NCBI GenBank assembly: GCA_037380725.1
Contig: JARRRL010000060.1
Span: forward strand, 1-14,577
Source: JARRRL01 sp037380725
GTDB taxonomy: Bacteria > Pseudomonadota > Gammaproteobacteria > Pseudomonadales > JANQJO01
Direction of reading: 5' to 3'
Length of the DNA stretch: 14,577 bases
The notes beneath the pieces are model-generated. The model was given only the letters and a program-made list of their open reading frames with translations. It made no database searches and was not told the DNA's origin. The first letter of the stretch is position 1. The number at the start of each line of letters is the position of its first letter. This document shows, one piece after another, positions 1-5,047 of this stretch. Made by a program: the position numbers and the translations under genes.

Positions 1-190
1 CAGTCTCGTCTGCCTGCTTCACTGGTTGCAATGATATGTCTGTTGGGGGGCGTAACGCATCAGAATTAGGCTGTTGCTGATCAAGCGATATGCCTGTTGT
101 GTTATCCGCAGCCGGCTTCGGATCACACGATATACGTGCTGCGTTATCCGCAGCCGGATTCGGATTCAGTCTACACGATATGCCTGTTAT
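1..190 (-). repeat. Degenerate 42-48 bp tandem repeat inside the left-edge gene
   Basis: On the plus strand the block CGATATGCCTGTT recurs at 86, 128 (as CGATATACGTGCT) and 176. The block GTTATCCGCAGCCGG recurs exactly at 101 and 143. The copy spacing is 42 and 48 bp, a 6-bp indel, so reading frame is preserved. A fourth, more diverged copy is visible only at protein level near residues 53-66. Confidence 0.75.
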
Positions 191-202
191 TGGGCTTCCC
201 AT
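1..202 (-). CDS. N-terminal part of a repeat-containing protein, cut by the left window edge
   Basis: An open frame of 67 codons runs from an ATG at 200-202 leftward off the window. The start is well fixed: an in-frame TGA lies four codons upstream, and a purine-rich GAGAGGGG sits 6 nt before the ATG. The visible protein is polar and proline/alanine/asparagine-rich with no membrane segment. It contains about four degenerate copies of a 14-16-residue unit: residues 5-20, 21-34, 35-48 and about 53-66, each with an 'IS' core (GISC, RISC, GISL, DISL) followed by a P-x-x-A/S-D motif such as PAADN. A minus-strand promoter at 327-355 would give a leader of about 120 nt. Repeat-rich, disordered N-termini next to T3SS translocator genes are common in secreted effectors, so an effector is a reasonable guess, but there is no visible catalytic domain. 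The function is unknown. Confidence 0.7.
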   Translation of the reverse strand, partial: MGSPITGISCRLNPNPAADNAARISCDPKPAADNTTGISLDQQQPNSDALRPPTDISLQPVKQADET

Positions 203-326
203 GTATAACCCCTCTCAATTTCACGGCATTCACCAGCCAATTGTGTTATCTGTTCGCCATCCACAATCACAATATAAGGAAGGGAAAAAAGACAACTTTA
301 CCTTAAAAGAAAAGCACAGTATTAGC

Positions 327-355
327 ATGATACAGTAAATTGCTGTACTTGACAA
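327..355 (-). promoter_or_regulatory. Sigma-70-type promoter for the left-edge gene
   Basis: Read on the minus strand there is TTGTCA (350-355), a 17-bp spacer, then TATCAT (327-332). Each hexamer matches consensus at five of six positions with ideal spacing. Transcription would start near 320, about 118 nt before the ATG at 202. Confidence 0.6.
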
Positions 356-451
356 AACATGATCATAAAAACATCAATAATTAATCATCATGGATGTACT
401 CCCTCAACTGGACGAATCGTGTTATTTTTAACTTATAAATATGTTAATATT

Positions 452-513
452 GCCCACCGAGTGCAGCGCAGCCCCATTTTCAATATTTAACCTTACTGGG
501 GTACTCGGTGGGC
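452..513. ncRNA. Strong long-range hairpin, possible small RNA or 5' leader element
   Basis: GCCCACCGAGT (452-462) is the exact reverse complement of ACTCGGTGGGC (503-513), giving an 11-bp stem. Directly inside it, after an 8-nt one-sided bulge (463-470), 471-476 pairs with 497-502 (CCCCA with TGGGG plus one G-U), closing a 20-nt AT-rich loop. The element sits in otherwise AT-rich DNA. Neither strand has a T-run after the stem, so it is not an intrinsic terminator. It lies 86 bp before the small ORF at 600 and could be its leader, a small RNA or a DNA-level dyad. TATAAA at 434-439 could be a weak -10 box. The sequence matches no RNA family I recognise. Confidence 0.4.
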
Positions 514-599
514 TCTTCAGAAAATTTAAAAATACCTAAACGACGCTAAACTTTGAACCAATTAAACCGTTAGTCACTATCACAGGAAATAAGCAAGCC

Positions 600-737
600 A
601 TGCACTCACTTTTAGGCGCTGTCTTTGGAATGCTTATTGCTGGTTCAAAGGCACTGTTAACGGGCGCTCTAGCTGGAATCGCCGCTGGTACAACTGTGGG
701 CGTACTGGCTGTACAATTAATGCATAATTGTGTGTGA
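600..737 (+). CDS. Small glycine-zipper hydrophobic protein (45 aa)
   Basis: ATG at 600-602 opens a 45-codon frame ending in TGA at 735-737. AGGAAA at 584-589 is a plausible but slightly distant ribosome site. The protein starts MHSLLGAVFGMLIAGSKALL, and almost all of its length is small and hydrophobic. It has glycines in GxxxG-type spacing (G6, G10, G15, then GALAGIAAGTTVG around residues 22-34) and ends QLMHNCV. This pattern suits one or two tightly packed membrane helices, as in glycine-zipper peptides, some bacteriocin-like peptides and small membrane toxins. It lies between a strong hairpin and a bidirectional terminator, as a free-standing unit would. No family can be assigned and translation is inferred only. 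Confidence 0.5.
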   Translation: MHSLLGAVFGMLIAGSKALLTGALAGIAAGTTVGVLAVQLMHNCV

Positions 738-781
738 TTGGCTCAGCCAAACTGGTCTCACTAAATCCTTGGCAAATAACC

Positions 782-811
782 ACAACGGACAGCGCTTAAG
801 CTGCCCGTTGT
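782..811. terminator. Bidirectional hairpin between converging transcripts
   Basis: ACAACGGACAGC (782-793) pairs with GCTGCCCGTTGT (800-811) at 11 of 12 positions around a 6-nt loop. It lies 36 bp past the end of the translocator operon (minus) and 44 bp past the small ORF (plus), as expected for a shared terminator. T-runs are weak on both sides (CTTATC on plus, GGTTATTTG on minus), so efficiency is uncertain. Confidence 0.5.
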
Positions 812-847
812 CTTATCGTGTCGTTATTTCATCCAAATCAACTGGTA

Positions 848-2353
848 CTATGCTTTAATACCTTGAGCCACAGCACCACCCACACTCAAATTCAAGTCCT
901 TGATTGATTCGATCGTTCTGAGAAACGCCGCAATCTCACTGGTTACTAGCCCCGTGTTATCATTAATGAAGTTTTGCTGAGCCGAATCACGCGTCGCCAA
1001 CGCATCCAACTCTTTCGCATGAGCAGTGTGATTCATCACCGGCAACGATTGCGCGAGCGAGTTCAAGGTACCACCCGGTACAGAAGCCAAGTTAAACCAC
1101 GCCTGAGCATAAATATCCTTGGTACCCAAATCCCGCAATTTATCCCCCAAACTCTCCGGCGCACCACCTTGTTTTTGAAAAAGGAGATCATTCTCTTTGG
1201 CTTCCACGTATCGGTCAATCGCCGTGTTATAAGTCTTTTTCTTATGGTCAAAATCGGCCTTTGCATCGGCAATTTGAACTGTATCCTGCGGCGTTGCGCC
1301 TTTTACCTCATTCAATTTCTGTTCAGCCGCCAGCATCTCCTCATGCGCAATATCCTTATTCCTCGCGGCTATAGCGGGTCGTTTCGCACTATCCAGCATT
1401 TCAGCAAAACGGCTACCGGGTGTTAGCTGTTCTCCATCAAAGCCTTTAAACGTTTTTGGATTCTTTTTTTGCAAGGTCTTGATTTTTTCGATTTGATCTT
1501 GATGGAATCCCGCCGCTAGCGCCCGGTTTTTCGATTCATCCGAACCAGGATTTTTGATAAGATCTTTAAGGGCTTCAACACGTTCAATTTGATCGTATTT
1601 TTCTATTACAGGATTACCGTTATCATCGAGACGGGCGCGTCTCGACTCAGGAACTTTTTCTATGTTGCTATTGAATTCGTTTATCACAGCCTTTTTTTCA
1701 GCAAGGCTATTCTTGCCTCCCAAGGCCTCATTCAATTTGTCTAGCAACTCTTTATCCGCACCTGTTTGGCTATTGCCCAGCGGCGATGTCCTGCCAAGGT
1801 CTTTCGGACCATCCTGATCAATCTCACGTAACCACGACCCAATCTCTTTCAGATCTTTCTTCTCTACTTGAACCTTTTTCATCTTACCATTTTTCCACAT
1901 TGTAAACCCCAGAGCGCCACCTCCAAAGCCTATGGTCGCGCCTATGCCCGACATCGCCAGTATAAAGCCCAATCTGGCACCTTTGCGCTCTTCCTTTGCG
2001 GCGCTTTCTTGCTGATCAGCAACCGAATCAGCCTGCACAAAAAACAATTCGCGGTTCACTTTTCGTCGCAAGACGTTTGTCTCCGCCAAGGCCGCCATCC
2101 CTTCATTGATCGCCGCCATCAGTTGCGAGTCACTGTAGCCCGACAAGGCCTTCGGCACGGCAACCTCAATCCGCTGCCCCGCATCACGACCTTGCTCATC
2201 CAACCGATTAAAAACCGCAATTTCGATATCGCGATTCGTATCCGTATGACCAGGCGTGACCGCGCCATTTAGACCAACGGAAACCGTTCCAGACCGATCG
2301 GAATATAAATAGTCCGCTTCCGGCGGCATTGTTCCACTCACTGACGTCGACAT
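848..2353 (-). CDS. Probable T3SS minor translocator, SctB (YopD/IpaC/SipC position)
   Basis: A 501-residue protein, third gene of a chaperone-SctE-SctB operon. I start at ATG 2353 because AAGGGGG lies just upstream. A start 12 codons earlier (2389) would put MLVLKKIKKGGS in front and consume that ribosome site. The N-terminal 125 residues are polar. A single glycine-rich hydrophobic helix lies at about 128-152 (GFILAMSG through GALGFTMW). The remaining 350 residues are charged and likely helical or coiled. One membrane helix, position after SctE and dependence on a class II chaperone fit SctB, which joins SctE in the host-membrane pore. It is longer than typical SctB proteins (about 300-400 residues), mostly in the C-terminal part. 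The identity rests on gene order and topology, since sequence similarity in this family is weak. Confidence 0.6.
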   Translation of the reverse strand: MSTSVSGTMPPEADYLYSDRSGTVSVGLNGAVTPGHTDTNRDIEIAVFNRLDEQGRDAGQRIEVAVPKALSGYSDSQLMAAINEGMAALAETNVLRRKVNRELFFVQADSVADQQESAAKEERKGARLGFILAMSGIGATIGFGGGALGFTMWKNGKMKKVQVEKKDLKEIGSWLREIDQDGPKDLGRTSPLGNSQTGADKELLDKLNEALGGKNSLAEKKAVINEFNSNIEKVPESRRARLDDNGNPVIEKYDQIERVEALKDLIKNPGSDESKNRALAAGFHQDQIEKIKTLQKKNPKTFKGFDGEQLTPGSRFAEMLDSAKRPAIAARNKDIAHEEMLAAEQKLNEVKGATPQDTVQIADAKADFDHKKKTYNTAIDRYVEAKENDLLFQKQGGAPESLGDKLRDLGTKDIYAQAWFNLASVPGGTLNSLAQSLPVMNHTAHAKELDALATRDSAQQNFINDNTGLVTSEIAAFLRTIESIKDLNLSVGGAVAQGIKA

Positions 2354-2446
2354 ACTACCCCCTTTTTTTATTTTCTTTAAAACAAGCAATTTTCAACAAC
2401 AAACGATGTATACCATCATCGCAGCGCCATACCAATAAAACAGAAA

Positions 2447-3544
2447 TTAACGATGCGCAAAAGGTGCCGCATTCGCGTCTCGCATGATCGAAATGTTCGC
2501 AGCCATTTTCGTAAAATTGTCAGCAAGTGCTTGCGATGCGTTTTCAATGAAATCTTCTAAAGCTTGAATCTCCGCCTCTGCACGCGTACTTTCCGCACTC
2601 AATTCGTGCGCACTCGCACGGGCTGTACCCGCCTTATAGTTCGCAATAACGGATGGTATACTTGATAAGGCCTCACCCACCGTAAACCCCCCTTCAACAA
2701 CCAACAAGGTTCCTTGCGCCCGGTTCAAATAGGCTTGCAAATCAAACATGTCCACACCATATTTCTTGAGCAAGGGTGTCAGACGATTGGCCAAAGTACC
2801 CGCTTTCGCCGTCGCGGCACCAGCACCTTCCGCCGTGTTCGCCGCCACGGTCGCGCCCGCCTTAGCCGCTCGGGAAACCATCAATCCTCCCGCTGCCACA
2901 AGACCCGCCCCCACCAACGAAGCGCCTATCGATAGGCCCATCGCCAACCATTGATTATCACCCGCGATTTTTTTCATCAGGTGACCGCCCGTCATGCCAT
3001 CAACGGTCACCGCTACCGTTAACGCCGTTCCCGCTACCATCAACGCGGCGGCAGCCGGTGTCGCACTGCCTAAGCTGCATACAGTCAATGCCACACTGGC
3101 CACAACAGCAAATACCCCCAACGCCTTCGTCAGGCCATCCAGTTTTTTGCCTTTTTGGGCTTGTTTCGCCGCATCCAACATTTCATGGATACGCTCGTCA
3201 CGTATGGATTTCAACTCGGAGGATTGCGAGGTAATCCGATTCGTCAAGGTCGCTAAGTGTTGCTGCTGCACGGACGCGCCAGCCCCAAACACCTGGGACA
3301 TAACGGCCTCTAGCACTAATTGACTTTCGGAATCCGACGCCAGATTAAAAGATGGCTTTGGAATGACAGGCAGTTCAAACGGGTCTTCGCCCGGTGGTCG
3401 CGGATTCGGCGGATTCGTCTCCGCCAGCATCAGCACAGTGTCTAATATCTCGCGGTATGATTCTTGTTCGTTTCCCTGCTGATCCGAAACCGTATACGGC
3501 AAAAAGGTCTCAGACGTCGGTCGTGAGCCGGTAGCTTCAACCAT
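2447..3544 (-). CDS. sctE: T3SS major translocator, SctE (YopB/IpaB/SipB/EspD type)
   Basis: A 365-residue protein with a strong ribosome site (AGAGAGG, 6 nt before ATG 3544). It has a polar, proline-rich N-terminus (1-75) and an amphipathic, coiled-coil-like stretch (about 75-135). A long hydrophobic hairpin follows: helix 1 at about 141-181 (KALGVFAVVASVALTVCSLG onward) and helix 2 at about 199-223, separated by GGHLMKK and a short polar turn. An alanine-rich amphipathic C-terminus (310-365) follows. This two-helix arrangement with an alanine/glycine-rich hydrophobic block is the hallmark of SctE translocators, which insert into the host membrane and form the pore with SctB. It lies 54 bp downstream of its likely chaperone and 93 bp upstream of SctB. 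Confidence is high for the class. The symbol follows unified T3SS naming. Confidence 0.8.
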   Translation of the reverse strand: MVEATGSRPTSETFLPYTVSDQQGNEQESYREILDTVLMLAETNPPNPRPPGEDPFELPVIPKPSFNLASDSESQLVLEAVMSQVFGAGASVQQQHLATLTNRITSQSSELKSIRDERIHEMLDAAKQAQKGKKLDGLTKALGVFAVVASVALTVCSLGSATPAAAALMVAGTALTVAVTVDGMTGGHLMKKIAGDNQWLAMGLSIGASLVGAGLVAAGGLMVSRAAKAGATVAANTAEGAGAATAKAGTLANRLTPLLKKYGVDMFDLQAYLNRAQGTLLVVEGGFTVGEALSSIPSVIANYKAGTARASAHELSAESTRAEAEIQALEDFIENASQALADNFTKMAANISIMRDANAAPFAHR

Positions 3545-3598
3545 GATAAACCTCTCTTTTTGCTTGCGAAAAAGTGCAGCACGTCCACTGACTGTGCC

Positions 3599-4294
3599 TC
3601 ACTGAGCTTGCTCTGATTTTCCCGATGCCTCTATTTGCGCTTTTTGCGCTTTGCGATGATGCACGTGCGCAATTAACGCTTCCGCACGATCAAAAACGGC
3701 TTTATGCTCGTCCTTACCGCGCGCAATTTCCAGGGCCATCTTGAAACCGTCTTCCGCTTCAGCCCGATCGCCCATCGCCAATCGACACACACCCGCGTTC
3801 AAACACAATTCCGGATTGCCCGCATCCACAAAATACAAAGCGCTGTATATATTGAGGGCCTCTTCGTACAATTTCAAACCTTGCAAACTGGCGGCCATAC
3901 CATAGAGATAACGTTTGTCCCAATGATTCAACAAAATCAAATTCTGAAAAAATAAAGCCGCTTTTTGATAATGACCCGATGTATAAAATCGATACGCCAC
4001 ACTGTAAAGTACTTCCAGCGCTTCAGGCGTGATGTTTTTAATCTCCGCTAAGGTGGTTCCCTCCAACATTTGCTCCATAATGGCGTCCACGTCTTCCTGG
4101 CATAACGCGTTACCCCTATCAGCGCCTTTTTTCAACGCATCGTCCAGGAGACTTTCTAAGGCTTGATCTCCTTTAACATCGCCCGACAAGCCTTCCCACG
4201 CGCTGTCATCATCCGCAGCGAAATCGTACTCCCTTTCTTCTTTATCGAGATCGGCACCCGCTTCTCGTAGATTGTGCTCGGTCGAATACTGCAT
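3599..4294 (-). CDS. sctI-independent; sycD-like: T3SS class II (translocator) chaperone with TPR repeats, SycD/IpgC/LcrH family
   Basis: A 231-residue protein. Residues about 70-195 match the SycD/LcrH fold: a short helix (DAIMEQMLEGTTLAEIKNIT), the characteristic LEVLYSVAYRFYTSGHYQKA, and three tetratricopeptide repeats at about 94-127, 128-161 and 162-195. This family binds both translocators in the cytosol and keeps them unfolded and apart before secretion, and in Yersinia and Shigella it also takes part in regulation. Family members are usually about 165 residues. This one has an extra acidic N-terminus of about 55-65 residues (rich in D and E at 14-35) and a basic, alanine/lysine-rich tail. 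GAGGG lies about 9 nt before ATG 4294, supporting the long form. It is the first gene of the operon with SctE and SctB downstream. The family call is secure; the extension is unexplained. Confidence 0.85.
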   Translation of the reverse strand: MQYSTEHNLREAGADLDKEEREYDFAADDDSAWEGLSGDVKGDQALESLLDDALKKGADRGNALCQEDVDAIMEQMLEGTTLAEIKNITPEALEVLYSVAYRFYTSGHYQKAALFFQNLILLNHWDKRYLYGMAASLQGLKLYEEALNIYSALYFVDAGNPELCLNAGVCRLAMGDRAEAEDGFKMALEIARGKDEHKAVFDRAEALIAHVHHRKAQKAQIEASGKSEQAQ

Positions 4295-4360
4295 AGATCA
4301 AAGCCCTCACAACTGCCCGTTACCTCTTCCCAACCCACCGTAACACCGCATTACCACAAA

Positions 4361-4427
4361 ACCAGTACTATTCCCACCAGTACGATTATCCCAGACCACA
4401 TACATCGTTATTAGGATCGTTGTTAGG
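4361..4427. promoter_or_regulatory. Two pairs of direct repeats upstream of the translocator operon
   Basis: ACCAGTAC occurs at 4361-4368 and 4376-4383 (period 15). ATCGTTATTAGG (4404-4415) is followed at once by ATCGTTGTTAGG (4416-4427), a 12-bp tandem repeat with one mismatch. They lie 67-133 bp before the chaperone start. Helically phased direct repeats are typical of activator sites, and MalT-type proteins bind direct repeats as oligomers. The link to the regulator at 5048 is inference. Confidence 0.35.
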
Positions 4428-4483
4428 CGTATTACAGCTCCCTATGAATGACATCATACGAATGGCCCGCTCAAACCAGAATA

Positions 4484-4525
4484 TAACTATGTATGTAGTT
4501 ACGCCGTTTTCAGCGTTTCAAACGC
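4484..4525. promoter_or_regulatory. Two dyads in the divergent region
   Basis: TAACTA (4484-4489), a 6-nt spacer, then TAGTTA (4496-4501) forms an 18-bp dyad. Twelve bases on, GCGTTT-C-AAACGC (4513-4525) forms a second, nearly gap-free palindrome. Both have the form of operators for dimeric proteins; no specific regulator is implied. Confidence 0.3.
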
Positions 4526-4733
4526 ATCCCAACAAACATGGAGATGTAACATATTGTTTTCAATAAAATTCTTATATTACTCCCTGCACGCGCAACGGAA
4601 ACACCGTCGTCGTGAACGCAATCATAAAAATGAGGCGACACTCTATCGCAATTGGTTACAGTACGGTACAGTGAACCCAATCCGCTTATGTGAGCGACTT
4701 TTTTCGTACAATATGTAACGTATTTTGTACACA

Positions 4734-4759
4734 AAACGTTAGGTATGCTGTCAACGTTT
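4734..4759. promoter_or_regulatory. Dyad AAACGTT-N12-AACGTTT
   Basis: A perfect 7-bp inverted repeat with a 12-bp spacer, so that the half-site centres are 19 bp apart, about two helical turns. This is a plausible binding site for a dimeric regulator. It lies 289 bp before the LuxR-type gene. Confidence 0.3.
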
Positions 4760-5047
4760 AGAACGCAAAATAAAATGGTGTGAGAAACGGTGTAGCAAAA
4801 CCACCAAAACGCGCCCGGCATAGCCAGCACAAAGCGCAGCCATATGTATACAGTTTAGTGTGTAGTGGCTCACTCGCTCAGCCAGCTCTATCGCTTAAAC
4901 CACAGTTAGATGTAGATATGGAGCTGGTTTATCAATTTACAACAGTTCAATGCTGGCGATGCTATATCCAACGTTATAGACTGCGGATAGGGACGATTCT
5001 CACAAAAATAAAATAAAGCAGCGATACACACACAATAATAAGCCAGT

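Larger units (their letters stand above)
203..599. other. AT-rich intergenic region
   Basis: Apart from the ribosome site and promoter of the left-edge gene and the hairpin at 452-513, I see no gene here. The short open frames on the plus strand at about 90-338 lie opposite the left-edge gene and its leader and have no ribosome site. Confidence 0.6.
4295..5047. promoter_or_regulatory. Divergent control region between the translocator operon and the LuxR-type regulator
   Basis: 750 bp with no convincing gene. Open frames at about 4510-4830 (minus) and 4780-5016 (plus) have no ribosome site, low-complexity-free but protein-unlike composition, and overlap each other. The stretch has a cluster of repeats: tandem 12-bp direct repeats, a pair of ACCAGTAC octamers, and three dyads listed separately. 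A further partial inverted pair, CCAGCTC (4882-4888) and GAGCTGG (4921-4927), lies near the regulator. I could not find a sigma-70 promoter with good hexamers and spacing for either operon, which fits promoters that depend on an activator. Confidence 0.5.

Noticed and set aside
452..513. Hairpin as an intrinsic terminator
   Set aside because: No T-run follows the stem on either strand, and the stem has a one-sided 8-nt bulge.
4510..5016. Open frames of 106 (minus) and 78 (plus) codons in the divergent region
   Set aside because: No ribosome site, mutual overlap, cysteine-rich or odd composition, and no recognisable motif. The repeats and position suggest control DNA.
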